Shown: positions 46,401 to 54,617, counted from the first letter of the stretch. The stretch is DNA of 64,000 nucleotides from an uncultured Prevotellaceae bacterium (GCA_902790625.1 CADASP010000005.1:208143-272142), one strand, 5' to 3'. A program made the numbers and translations. Notes: generated from the sequence alone by a model not told the origin.

Positions 46401-46735
46401 GAAAATATTGCGGTCAACATCCTTAAAGTCTGCGAGGCATCCTCACGCTTGATGGCGAAGCCCTCCGTCATCAGCCGATACGTCTGTGCGTTCTGCTCGT
46501 ATAGCGGAGCACCATTGTCTGCCGTCAACTTCGCCATGACCCGCTCCACCTCCAAAGGTGTGATACCCTCTTGGGCATATCTGTCCATCAGATACATCCG
46601 CAAGTCATCACGCAGCAGCACCTCCGTTTGCTCCTTGTGTATTGTCTCGCCATTAACGTAGCTGTAGCCCTGTTGCTCAAACAGTTCCATGATGGCCATC
46701 TCCAGCGTATGTTCATTAAAGTGTGACATAGGCAT
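43418..46735 (-). pseudogene. hsdR: hsdR, type I restriction endonuclease R subunit, disrupted by two frame changes
   Basis: Three frames must be joined. N-terminal part 46735-46376 (119 residues, starts MPMSHFNEHTLEMAI). The central part, 46385-43875, has the nuclease motif IPDGIVYVNGLPVVVLEFKSA, Walker A GATGCGKSLTM and ISDEAHRSQ. C-terminal part 43906-43418 has VKKMVDDKSKYTDWANRSDIKAEL and EVFKEIFEQAENFKKYE. At the first break (about 46,430) the frame changes inside ASQTLR/FKDVDRNIFKIVNQLEIKG. At the second (about 43,900) it changes between KEIAHKF and AAAVKKMVDD, with about a dozen expected residues absent. Both look like small deletions. The region after FKKYEQ (about 100 residues) is not typical HsdR. 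Likely no functional nuclease. The start is coupled to the upstream ATPase gene (TAATG). Confidence 0.85.
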
Positions 46736-48624
46736 TAATCCTTTACTTTATACTTTTGACCAGGATGCTTTTCCTTTAGAGGATATTTTCTAATCAAGAG
46801 TTGATCCATTCTTGGAAGAATCTCTCCACGAATGTACTGTTTACTACGATGGACATGAGTTGCTATTTCTTCTGCGCTTCTCCACTCCGTACAAAAATCG
46901 AGGATTAACTCTTGTAACCTTTCTCTTGCCATCCTTGTTGATTGCACACCAGAAACATGTAAGGTTATATCCTTATCTTGTAAGGTTGTATCTTTAGCAT
47001 GTAAGGTTGCAACCTTAGGCCCATCCGAGGTTGCAACTTTATCTTGTAAGGTTGGGCTCTTATCTTGTAAGGTTGCAACTTTATCTTGTAAGGTTGCAAC
47101 TTTATCTTGTAAGGTTGTAACCTTAAGACGATACACCGTTCCCCGGCCACGTCCCGATGAAGCCAAAAAGCCTTCTTGACATAAATGTTGCAACAAATGG
47201 GTAATATCGGCAGGGTGCATAACCAAAGCCTCTCTCAGACGCTCATTATTAATAACCTCCTCTGTCAGAGCCATAGATAAAACGATTCGGACGTTAGAAT
47301 CAGCCGCTTTCATCCGTTTACCAAATAGTCTGTCAAGTTCAGCAAGAACCTTCTCGTCCAACAATGACTCCAAAGGCATAACTAGTTCAACCTTATTGGG
47401 TTGTGCCTTTTCAATAGGGTATGGACGTTTCCAATTTAGTGTTTCCCACCCTTTCAGAATCTTGTCCACACCACTTCCTGCCTTTTCTGCAGAACCAATC
47501 ATCATAAACATCTGCTGAAGACTCGTATTTCTGCAAACACTCTCTCCACCTTGGTAAAACTGTTGCTTGGAAATCAGCATTACACCAGGGTTGGAGAAAA
47601 CGATTCGATGCGGATATCTGTAAACCAACAAAGAAGACTCCTCGCTATAGTCTGCATGAACACATAGATTGGCAAAAGCCTCACGTAGTGATTCATGGGC
47701 AGGAGTCTCGTCTTTGCGCTGATTGCCTTCTAAGCGAAAAGGAGTCGGGATGACTTGCTGCAATTTTGGGAGGACTCTCCTATAAAATTGAAACAGATTA
47801 GCCTCCCACGAGCCATCAGGATAAATGCGGTCTATCCATCTTGTACTAGACGTGTCTGCTGGTATTTCCTTATAGTCTGGAAAGAACTTAGGGGCACAAG
47901 TTTGATCCTTGATAGAATCATATTTACCAAACATCAGTATTCCTGCCAAAGTAAATCCTTCTTCTCCTGTCTCCCTATCCTTTCTATAACCACCCAATTT
48001 TCGCATCAGTTCGTCATTGCTTAATGTATGCCAAGGATGGCTGGGTTTTGCGGTGGCAAAAAGACGACGATATTGCTCGAAAGATGGCATGTCAATATCA
48101 TCCCAAGAATAGTTCTTAAGAATTCTTCCATCAGACGGGCGAGTGATGTCTGCATCAGCAAACATCCTTCTTACTTCTGCATTACTACAGAGATAATCTC
48201 CTTCGTAATTCCTTCTGAAGGTACCATTAAAGGCATCTTGGGTACAATGAATCGGGCGTTGGTCACGTTGTGCCTGAGGGATATGGAACAGGATCACTTT
48301 GTGTCCTTCTATTTCTCCCACTTCAACATCGTCATTCTTTAGAATACACGCATTGATAGTATTCTTATTATGAACGCCACTCCAAAAATCCTTTTGCAGT
48401 TTGTCTATGTCATCGTCGGTCAGATTATTCAAAGTAAAGATGCCGTCTTTCTCTTTTACGCCTAACACAATAGTGCCACCATGAGTATTCGCAAAAGCAG
48501 AATATGTTTCCCAGAAACTCTTTGGGAAACCGCCTTTAGCAGATTTGTATTCTATTTCTGCCGTCTCTCTGTCCTTTATGATCTGAGAGACATATAATTG
48601 CATTGAACTAAAGTCGTATGCCAT
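46735..48624 (-). CDS. AlbA/Schlafen-type ATP-binding protein with heptapeptide repeat
   Basis: A 629-residue protein. N-terminal AlbA_2 (Schlafen-like nucleic-acid-binding) domain: ETAEIEYKSAKGGFPKSF, FANTHGGTIVLGVKE. Central GHKL-like ATPase region with ESLREAFANLCVHADYSEESSLL and GSAEKAGSGVDKILKGW. Then winged-helix segments separated by a tandem repeat of (V)ATLQDK units at residues about 499-555, and a second winged helix at the end. Proteins of this type are common accessory genes of type I restriction loci, with an unsettled role. It has its own promoter and lies between a possible antitoxin gene and hsdR. Confidence 0.85.
   Translation of the reverse strand: MAYDFSSMQLYVSQIIKDRETAEIEYKSAKGGFPKSFWETYSAFANTHGGTIVLGVKEKDGIFTLNNLTDDDIDKLQKDFWSGVHNKNTINACILKNDDVEVGEIEGHKVILFHIPQAQRDQRPIHCTQDAFNGTFRRNYEGDYLCSNAEVRRMFADADITRPSDGRILKNYSWDDIDMPSFEQYRRLFATAKPSHPWHTLSNDELMRKLGGYRKDRETGEEGFTLAGILMFGKYDSIKDQTCAPKFFPDYKEIPADTSSTRWIDRIYPDGSWEANLFQFYRRVLPKLQQVIPTPFRLEGNQRKDETPAHESLREAFANLCVHADYSEESSLLVYRYPHRIVFSNPGVMLISKQQFYQGGESVCRNTSLQQMFMMIGSAEKAGSGVDKILKGWETLNWKRPYPIEKAQPNKVELVMPLESLLDEKVLAELDRLFGKRMKAADSNVRIVLSMALTEEVINNERLREALVMHPADITHLLQHLCQEGFLASSGRGRGTVYRLKVTTLQDKVATLQDKVATLQDKSPTLQDKVATSDGPKVATLHAKDTTLQDKDITLHVSGVQSTRMARERLQELILDFCTEWRSAEEIATHVHRSKQYIRGEILPRMDQLLIRKYPLKEKHPGQKYKVKD
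46961..47127 (-). repeat. 21-bp tandem repeat encoding a TLQDKVA heptapeptide
   Basis: About eight units of aaggttgcaactttatcttg(t), the outer ones diverged (TLHAKDT, TLHVSGV) and the inner ones nearly identical. Units are a multiple of three, so copy-number changes keep the ATPase frame. Confidence 0.9.
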
Positions 48625-48643
48625 CTTCTTTTCTTTTACTTTG

Positions 48644-48651
48644 CAAATTTA
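48644..48651 (-). promoter_or_regulatory. -7 box of the AlbA-type ATPase / hsdR unit
   Basis: TAAATTTG on the minus strand, 20 bases before the ATG at 48624. Confidence 0.5.
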
Positions 48652-48697
48652 CAACTTTTTCTGTAAAAAAACAATTATCAAAGCGTTTTTACTACTT

Positions 48698-49045
48698 TTA
48701 TATTGGTCTTCCCATTTTACATTCTTCTTTATCGACGGATTCTACCCTTGTATAGGTTTCACAATCCATACGAGGTGCTTTGTTCCTCCGTTTCTCCCTA
48801 TAGTATTTGTCTAATAGTTCATCGACTTCTTCTGACGTCAATTCACCCTCTATGTTCCTACAAGCCAATTCTATGAGGTAGTTTGAAACAATAAGACCGT
48901 CAACGGCCTGCAAGCCGATGGCACCTCTCCAAGTGTTTGCTCTTTCACGAACTTGTGGGTCGTCTGACTGCTCGTACTTTTCAAATACACTCAAACTGTT
49001 TTTCTTGTAGCAATATTCATCAAGGTCTTTATAATCTTCTTCCAT
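48698..49045 (-). CDS. Small protein, possible Fic/Doc-associated antitoxin (VbhA-like)
   Basis: A 115-residue acidic, probably all-helical protein. Residues about 45-75 (GLQAVDGLIVSNYLIELACRNIEGELTSEEVDELL) resemble the VbhA-type inhibitory helix, whose hallmark is a glutamate followed by Gly; here the usual Ser/Thr four residues before Glu is Cys. It lies 14 bases after hsdS, in the same operon as the RhuM-Doc/Fic gene, which would suit an antitoxin separated from its toxin by one gene. Also possible: an unrelated restriction-linked small protein. The ATG at 49045 is preferred over a TTG two codons upstream. Confidence 0.4.
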   Translation of the reverse strand: MEEDYKDLDEYCYKKNSLSVFEKYEQSDDPQVRERANTWRGAIGLQAVDGLIVSNYLIELACRNIEGELTSEEVDELLDKYYREKRRNKAPRMDCETYTRVESVDKEECKMGRPI

Positions 49046-49059
49046 ATTCAATTCCGAAT

Positions 49060-50169
49060 TTATTGCCCCATCTTCGCCAAAAGCAAAGACTGTAATTCGG
49101 TTAGTTTTATATTTTCTTTCTGCTTTATTATAGTCGTTTCATTACACGTGATTAGCAATTGAGAGAATTCGGCTAACAAGTCATTAGGAGGAAATATTAC
49201 TCCAATTCTTTCAAAGTCACTTTTATTAAGAAGTGGCATTGTAGAGCTTCCTAAAGCCATCGCTTTTAATTCTTCTGACATGAACGACAATACGTAAAAG
49301 AGATAATCTGAATATTCTCTACGGTTTACTCTGATTGAATTCATCTGCTGATTAGTAATACACTCTTCAGAGGCAATGGCAACTTTACCCATATCTGAAC
49401 CTATACATGTAACAATCACAGAACCTTTTGGCAGGACTTTTCCTTTTAGCCGTTTTACGCCTATCTCAGAAAGCTCACGTTCCGCTCCAATTGCAAACTT
49501 ATAATATCTAGCAAAATCACCAGGTGTTACAAAAGGCATTTCGCTTCCAAAATCTTCAGGATTGTCACTTGAAGGAGTTTTACCTGTAATCACCTCTCCA
49601 AATTCTCCCAACGTTCCCATTCTCCAGCCTTCGGGGAGGTTTTCTTTGTCGATGTTATCGACGAAGGTTTTGCGGTAGAGGGCTTGGGCGGTGGCTTCGA
49701 GGTGCTGAATCATTTGATCACGTTGGCGAGTGATGGAGGGGATGGGGAGCATCACATCACAAAGCTCGTCCCAATCGAATATCTCACGAGCACTACCATG
49801 TGAATGGAAACGGGCATAACGGTCAAACTCTGGACGACGGAACCACATCATCAAATACTCAGGCAACAACAGTTCTTGGTCAATAATTTCAAAAACGGTA
49901 TAAGCCTGAGAAATAATAGCATCATCGTAACCATCCAACAAAGCGATAGACACTTTGTCGCCATTACGCGAAGTGACAGGACCATATGCAAACTGTCCTT
50001 GTTCTACAATCTTATACGTGGACATATCCGTGCCAATGGTATTAGCAATCGAAGGCATAAACTCCTTCGATATGCTCACACCCAGCAAGTTCGTAACCTT
50101 CAGCTCTCGATTACGAACATTCACTTCTCTGATATAGTCGCCTAAACGTTTGTATTCCGCTTTACTCAT
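49060..50169 (-). CDS. hsdS: HsdS, type I restriction specificity subunit
   Basis: A 369-residue protein with two target-recognition domains: the first from YKRLGDYIREVNVRN, the second from GWRMGTLGEFGEVITGKTPS...FVTPGDF. They are separated by the conserved helix QHLEATAQALYRKTFVDNIDK, with the second helix at the C-terminus (KENIKLTELQSLLLAKMGQ). It directs HsdM (and HsdR if active) to a bipartite DNA site. The start overlaps the RhuM-Doc/Fic stop by eight bases. The first TRD lacks the usual longer leader, so the protein is at the short end for the family. Confidence 0.9.
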   Translation of the reverse strand: MSKAEYKRLGDYIREVNVRNRELKVTNLLGVSISKEFMPSIANTIGTDMSTYKIVEQGQFAYGPVTSRNGDKVSIALLDGYDDAIISQAYTVFEIIDQELLLPEYLMMWFRRPEFDRYARFHSHGSAREIFDWDELCDVMLPIPSITRQRDQMIQHLEATAQALYRKTFVDNIDKENLPEGWRMGTLGEFGEVITGKTPSSDNPEDFGSEMPFVTPGDFARYYKFAIGAERELSEIGVKRLKGKVLPKGSVIVTCIGSDMGKVAIASEECITNQQMNSIRVNRREYSDYLFYVLSFMSEELKAMALGSSTMPLLNKSDFERIGVIFPPNDLLAEFSQLLITCNETTIIKQKENIKLTELQSLLLAKMGQ

Positions 50170-51157
50170 CGTTGTTTTTGTTTATCAGATTGACAACAAC
50201 CTTTACCATGACATCCTTTTCTTCTGTCCTACTCTCGGCAATCATCAGCGTGAGTGCAACGAGGGTGCTGTCTGCTATGCGCTTGGTGCCGTCGGGATGA
50301 TAGAGGATATTGTTGCCATTAAGGAACCAAAGGAACAACGTGGCGGCTATGCGCTTGTTGCCGTCGCTAAACGAATGGTTCTTTGTGACGAGATAGAGCA
50401 ACATGGCGGCTTTCTCCTCCACACTGGGATAGAGTTCCTCACCTCCAAAGGTCTGGTATATCTGTCCGATACTGCTTTTAAAGGAGTCGTCCTTCTCGTT
50501 GCCAAAGAGCGCAGAGCCTCTGAATTTCTCACGCAGCCCATTGATAGCCTCCATTGCATTCTCATAAGTAGCATGAAATGGCTCATCTTTGGTAGTCTTA
50601 TTGATAGTAAGCCGCTCGTAGTCGTAGTTGTCGAGGGTATCGAGGGCGTAAGAATAGTCTGTCACCACCTCAAACAGAGCATTGGTCTCGTCATTAGACA
50701 GTAGCGGTTGGTTCTGAATGGTGCGCCCAAGCATACCCACCAGTTGGCGCAACTCGCCAATCTGCTCCTTGCGCATACGCTCATTGACGGCATAACCTTT
50801 AACGAGGTATTCTTTCAAGACTTTTCGTGCCCAGATACGGAAAGCTGTACCACGTTTGCTCTTAACACGATAGCCAACAGAAATAATAACATCAAGGTCG
50901 TAATATTTAACCATACGAGATACTTTCCTCTTGCCCTCTTGTTGAACTTGTAAGTATTCCTTACAGGTTGACTCTTTTTCGAGTTCCCCTTCTTTGTATG
51001 CATTTCCAATATGCATTGTGATATTCTGAGGGGTCTTCTCAAACAACTCTGCCATCTGAGCCTGTGTCAGCCACACAGTCTCATTCTCCAAACGGACATC
51101 CACCTGTGTCTGCCCGTCCTCTGTCTGATATATGATGATCTGATTATTCAAGTCCAT
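50162..51157 (-). CDS. RhuM-type N-terminal domain fused to a Fic/Doc domain
   Basis: A 331-residue cytosolic protein. Residues about 1-120 match the RhuM family (IYQTEDGQTQVDVRLENETVWLTQAQMAELFEK, RMVKYYDLDVIISVGYRVKSKRGTAFRIWARKVLKEYLVKG). Residues about 190-320 are Fic/Doc-like with the active-site loop HSFSDGNKRIAATLFLWFL near 258. The NKR-A form is nearer to Doc, which phosphorylates EF-Tu, than to AMP-transferring Fic proteins with GNGRxxR; the actual reaction is unknown. Sits between hsdM and hsdS with overlaps on both sides. Similar Fic/RhuM genes have been noted as extra genes in type I loci of Campylobacter and others. Confidence 0.85.
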   Translation of the reverse strand: MDLNNQIIIYQTEDGQTQVDVRLENETVWLTQAQMAELFEKTPQNITMHIGNAYKEGELEKESTCKEYLQVQQEGKRKVSRMVKYYDLDVIISVGYRVKSKRGTAFRIWARKVLKEYLVKGYAVNERMRKEQIGELRQLVGMLGRTIQNQPLLSNDETNALFEVVTDYSYALDTLDNYDYERLTINKTTKDEPFHATYENAMEAINGLREKFRGSALFGNEKDDSFKSSIGQIYQTFGGEELYPSVEEKAAMLLYLVTKNHSFSDGNKRIAATLFLWFLNGNNILYHPDGTKRIADSTLVALTLMIAESRTEEKDVMVKVVVNLINKNNDE

Positions 51158-52700
51158 AGCCTAATGATTTAAACAGTTCTTTCAACTGCTGTCTGCTCTC
51201 TTCCTCCTGTTGCAAGAGGTCGCGCATTTCTTCTTGCAGTTGCTTCATCTTAGTGTCGAAGTCAATCTGCTCATCACGGTTGCGGAACTCGATGTATTTG
51301 CTTGGCACGAGGCTCCAGCCTTTCTTCTCTATCTCGTCGAGAGTGGCAGAGTAACAATATTCTGGTTGGTTGTGATAAGAATCTTCATATCCTACACGTT
51401 GCCAGTTATGGAAGTTCTCTGCTATCTGCTGTATCTGCTCTGTAGAGAACTGTATGTACTTCTTCTCAAACGGCTCTCCCCACTGGCGCAGGTCGATGAA
51501 CAGCACCTCGTTCTCACGATTGCGATAGCGAACCATCTTGCCGTTCTGCTCGGCCTTCTTGTTGTTATTGAGAATCCAAAGCGTCACACTGATGTCCGTA
51601 GAGTAGAACATGTTACGAGGCAGAATAACTATCGCCTCCACCAAATGGTTCTGAAGCAATTGCTTACGGATTTCCAGTTCTGTGCCGTCGCCGCTCAAAG
51701 CACCATTGGCAAGAAGGAAACCAGCCGTACCATTGGCAGAGAGCTTAGAGACAATATTCAGAATCCAACCATAGTTGGCATTGCTTGTAGGAGGCACATC
51801 GTAACCTGCCCATCGTGGGTCATCCTTCAGTTCGTTCTCTGCACGCCAAGCTTTCTGGTTGAAGGGAGGATTTGCCATGATGAAGTCTGCTTTCAGGTCT
51901 TTGTGCTGATCGTTATGGAACGTGTCGGCAGCCATCTCACCCAGGTTGCAGGCAATGCCACGAATAGCAAGATTCATCTTTGCCAGTTTGTAGGTGGTGT
52001 TGGTGTATTCCTGTCCATAGACAGAGATGTCGCGCTTGTTACCGTGATGTGCCTCAATGAACTTCATGCTCTGCACAAACATACCACCAGAACCACAACA
52101 AGGGTCGTAAATCTTACCACGATAAGGCTCTATCATCTCTGCTATCAGGTTGACGATGGTCTTAGGCGTATAGTACTCACCTTTACCCTTACCTTCGGCA
52201 ATGGCAAACTTACCGAGGAAGTATTCATATACGCGGCCGATGAGATCGTTCTCTGGGTCTTTCAGCGTATCAATCTTGTTGATTTCATCAAGCAATGCCG
52301 CAAGCTTGGTACGGTCGAGCGACAGACCTGCATAGTAGTTGCTGGGCAAGGCACCCTTCAGCGTAGGGTTGCTCTGCTCTACCTTAGCCAGCGCTTTATC
52401 TATCTTGATGGCAATATCATTCTGCTTGGCGTTCTCAATCAGAAAATCCCAACGGCTCTCGGGCTCCAGATAAAAGACGTTCTTGGCATTATAGAACACG
52501 GGGTTGTCTGCAAAAGCCTCCCTGTCTTCTGCAATCAATTCATTGCGTCGCTCCGTAAAACGGTCGTGCGCATATTTCAGGAAGATAAGACTCAGCACCA
52601 CGTGCTTATACTCCGATGGTTCCACTGACCCTCGCAGTTTATTCGCCGATTCCCATAGGGTTTCCTCTATTGCTTTTTCTTTAATCACTTTTTTTGCCAT
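51144..52700 (-). CDS. hsdM: HsdM, type I DNA methyltransferase subunit
   Basis: A 518-residue N6-adenine methyltransferase. N-terminal HsdM helical domain (ETLWESANKLRGSVEPSEYKHVVLSLIFLKYAHDRF), SAM motif DPCCGSGGMFVQ near residue 196, catalytic NPPF near 274, GEYYTPKTIVNLIAEMI before motif I, and a C-terminal coiled coil (MKQLQEEMRDLLQQEEESRQQ). Complete and apparently functional, so this locus could still methylate DNA together with HsdS although HsdR is broken. Downstream gene overlaps by 14 bases. Confidence 0.95.
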   Translation of the reverse strand: MAKKVIKEKAIEETLWESANKLRGSVEPSEYKHVVLSLIFLKYAHDRFTERRNELIAEDREAFADNPVFYNAKNVFYLEPESRWDFLIENAKQNDIAIKIDKALAKVEQSNPTLKGALPSNYYAGLSLDRTKLAALLDEINKIDTLKDPENDLIGRVYEYFLGKFAIAEGKGKGEYYTPKTIVNLIAEMIEPYRGKIYDPCCGSGGMFVQSMKFIEAHHGNKRDISVYGQEYTNTTYKLAKMNLAIRGIACNLGEMAADTFHNDQHKDLKADFIMANPPFNQKAWRAENELKDDPRWAGYDVPPTSNANYGWILNIVSKLSANGTAGFLLANGALSGDGTELEIRKQLLQNHLVEAIVILPRNMFYSTDISVTLWILNNNKKAEQNGKMVRYRNRENEVLFIDLRQWGEPFEKKYIQFSTEQIQQIAENFHNWQRVGYEDSYHNQPEYCYSATLDEIEKKGWSLVPSKYIEFRNRDEQIDFDTKMKQLQEEMRDLLQQEEESRQQLKELFKSLGYGLE

Positions 52701-52711
52701 GTCACTCTTTT

Positions 52712-52930
52712 CTATTTTGTTGATACGATAAGTGAACGCATATCAACATCCAAAATGGTTGCAATCTCTTTTAATTGTGCCACAGATGGTTGCGTTTTGT
52801 TCTGGCACCATCGAGAAATGGTGTGCTCTGTCTTGCCTAACTGTTCTGCCAGCCACCGACTGGTCTTACCTTGTTCTACGAGGACAACCTTCAATCGGTT
52901 TAGTGCCTCACTTTGTTCATTGTTTGACAT
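52712..52930 (-). CDS. XRE-family helix-turn-helix regulator
   Basis: A 72-residue protein, essentially one HTH domain (NRLKVVLVEQGKTSRWLAEQ, LGKTEHTISRWCQNKTQPS, LKEIATILDVDMRSLIV). It starts the first restriction operon, 11 bases before hsdM, and probably controls it in the way C proteins and similar regulators control restriction genes. ATG at 52930 chosen because upstream codons fall in the promoter. Confidence 0.88.
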   Translation of the reverse strand: MSNNEQSEALNRLKVVLVEQGKTSRWLAEQLGKTEHTISRWCQNKTQPSVAQLKEIATILDVDMRSLIVSTK

Positions 52931-52951
52931 AATGTGTACAGTATTTGAGTG

Positions 52952-52959
52952 CAAATATA
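52952..52959 (-). promoter_or_regulatory. -7 box of the first restriction operon
   Basis: TATATTTG on the minus strand, 21 bases before the XRE ATG. Confidence 0.6.
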
Positions 52960-53039
52960 TAAATAAATCGGTAAACAGAAGCACCTTTTACTATTTTTAA
53001 TACTTTTTGGAACTCAAGATTTCTTTTTTCAACATGTGA

Positions 53040-53093
53040 CGGTCGTAAATGTGTTATTATGTAACGTGTTACAAAATAACACTTTTACGACCG
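53040..53093. promoter_or_regulatory. 54-bp near-perfect palindrome upstream of the XRE-hsdM operon
   Basis: cggtcgtaaatgtgttatt (53040-53058) and its reverse complement (53075-53093) differ at one position, with gtaacgtgttac nested between. It lies about 80 bases upstream of the -7 box, so it could be an operator for the XRE protein, a bidirectional terminator, or the end of a lost element. Confidence 0.6.
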
Positions 53094-53710
53094 CTTCTTG
53101 CGAAAAGTGTTAATTGCCTGCATAGTCTTCTTTTTGTCTCTAACAAAAATATAACACGATTCCATATCTTTTTTGTTGGGTTATCTTGTATGAACATACA
53201 CACAAAACCAAAGGGAAACAATCCTCTAACAATCTTACTGTTAGAGAGTTGCGTTTGCAAAGTGTTGACAATCAGGCACAAAAAAAGGGAACCTGATTGA
53301 TTCCCTTTAAGTCATTTTGGCGGAGAGAGAGGTATCTCTCGCAGAAGGAGATGATCCTCATCTATTTGTTGTTTAACGAATTGAGTACCACTTATTTAGC
53401 ATTTCCCCATCAAAACGGTTCAGATTTTATGAAGTAATACACTGGTAATACACCTGCTATGTATAATAAGACGGGTAATATAGTTGCCAGATTTCTTTGC
53501 CGTCACGCTGTCTTAACGCTCAATGGTTTTAATTCTATCAAAGATCTCTTATCTCACTTTGCAAAGGTAGTGCTTTTGCATCGAATAACCAAATAATTCA
53601 AGCAAAAAGCAAAACACTCAAAAACCAGCCATTTCCCCACTGGGTAAGTCGTAAAATTGTTAAAATATGACTTTAAATTTTTCAAGACCACCGTTTTGGT
53701 AGCTTATTCC
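53094..53710. other. Intergenic region with attachment-site-like text
   Basis: No gene recognised. At 53,318-53,345 the text ggcggagagagaggtatctc resembles, in reverse, the 3' end of tRNA genes used as integration targets in Bacteroidota (usually continuing gattcgaac), but the T-arm text is absent. Short perfect hairpins gagaga/tctctc and agatga/tcatct follow. A caaaggta at about 53,563 is a possible minus-strand -7 box. Confidence 0.35.
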
Positions 53711-53718
53711 TATTTTTG
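53711..53718 (+). promoter_or_regulatory. -7 box and ribosome site of the excisionase-like gene
   Basis: TATTTTTG at 53711-53718, followed by aaggaga shortly before the ATG at 53743. Confidence 0.5.
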
Positions 53719-53742
53719 CAACAAAAAAAGGAGATATAAGCT

Positions 53743-54015
53743 ATGATGCGATTTGAATATGATCAGAAATTTATCAAACTCCTCGCCAAAGAAATGGTGA
53801 AGGAGATGCAGAAGGTAAAAGATGAGGCAAAGGAGCCTGAGCTTATCACAGTCAAGGAAGCTGCTGAAACACTTAATTTGTCTGAAGACTATGTGAGAAA
53901 GATAAAAGACAAACTACCCCATGTCAAGCAAGGAAACAGCAAACAGGGCCGAATCCTCTTCGTGAAAGAGGGTCTTATGGATGCCTATCTCAATGCTGTC
54001 GGAAAAACCAAGTAA
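53743..54015 (+). CDS. Small helix-turn-helix protein, excisionase/MerR-like
   Basis: A 90-residue protein. Residues about 35-85 (LITVKEAAETLNLSEDYVRKIKDKLPHVKQGNSKQGRILFVKEGLMDAYL) form the winged-helix pattern of the excisionase-type HTH_17 family. The only plus-strand gene in the island. Such proteins guide excision of integrated elements or bind an origin; no integrase is present here, so it may be a relic. It is followed by two hairpins and a direct-repeat array. Confidence 0.75.
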   Translation: MMRFEYDQKFIKLLAKEMVKEMQKVKDEAKEPELITVKEAAETLNLSEDYVRKIKDKLPHVKQGNSKQGRILFVKEGLMDAYLNAVGKTK

Positions 54016-54030
54016 TGCGTACCAGATGAA

Positions 54031-54101
54031 TTGTGCAAGCGGCGCTTGCACAAATTCGCTATCAGTCGAAACCACGAATTTTGCAAGTCGCGCTTGCAAA
54101 A
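54031..54101 (+). repeat. Two hairpins with a shared gcaag/cttgc core after the excisionase-like gene
   Basis: ttgtgcaagcggcgcttgca at 54031-54053 and ttttgcaag-tcgcg-cttgcaaaa at 54079-54101. The second may terminate transcription weakly; together they look like a duplicated palindrome. Confidence 0.65.
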
Positions 54102-54117
54102 ATGAAAAATTGGATAA

Positions 54118-54276
54118 ATTCTCGTCTAAACTCGTCTAAATCTCACTTAAAGTCTCGCTTAAAGTCGCTTAAATTTTCTTAGCAACAGGATATTCCCGCT
54201 TTAAATCTCGCTTAAAAGTCCGCTTAAAGTCGCTTAAATTTTCACTTAAAGTCGCTTAAATTCTCGTTTAAATGCC
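54118..54276. repeat. Iteron-like direct repeats (tcgcttaaa)
   Basis: About ten imperfect copies of tcgcttaaagt / tcgcttaaattttc in one direction over 160 bp, next to the excisionase-like gene and running into the end of a decayed gene. Confidence 0.75.
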
Positions 54277-54617
54277 AAAGTCGATTCTCATCGGTATATA
54301 TAACCCCATTTTTTCTAAGTTTTGTAAGTAGATTGCCAATCTTTCTTACTCTCTAATCGTCTTTATAATCAATAGGCAACTTATTCCAAAGTAGTTCGTT
54401 GATTTGCTTTCGGCTTAGCACCTTGTGGTCGTTAAGGGCTTTCATAATCCACACCTGACATTCTGCATCGTTGAATCCCTTTCTCAAAGTATATTCCACC
54501 TGTGTATTAGTCGCCTTTGCGACCTGCTTTGAAACATACAAGTGAGGTTTCCTGCCTTCTATAAGTTGTCTTTACAAATTCACAAATAGCATTTGCTAAT
54601 ATATTATTTTCTTTCAT
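54242..54617 (-). pseudogene. Decayed gene: C-terminal winged-helix remnant
   Basis: On the minus strand a start at 54617 reads MKENNILANAICEFVKTTYRR. The conserved-looking continuation (GRKPHLYVSKQVAKATNTQV... to LLWNKLPIDYKDD) is in another frame. After a TAG at 54353 the same frame continues sensibly as RVRKIGNLLTKLRKNGVIYTDENRLWHLNE. One frameshift and one nonsense codon therefore break it. The last part resembles the winged helix at the end of AlbA-type ATPases, or a small stand-alone DNA-binding protein. Confidence 0.55.

Noticed and set aside
53318..53345. tRNA fragment / attachment site
   Set aside because: Only the first ggcggagagagagg-like part matches; the T-arm text is missing and no integrase is present, so I list it only as attachment-like text.
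54118..54276. CRISPR-like array
   Set aside because: Repeats are 9-14 bases and contiguous with no spacers of constant length; no cas genes. The same applies to 60287-60382 and 46961-47127.
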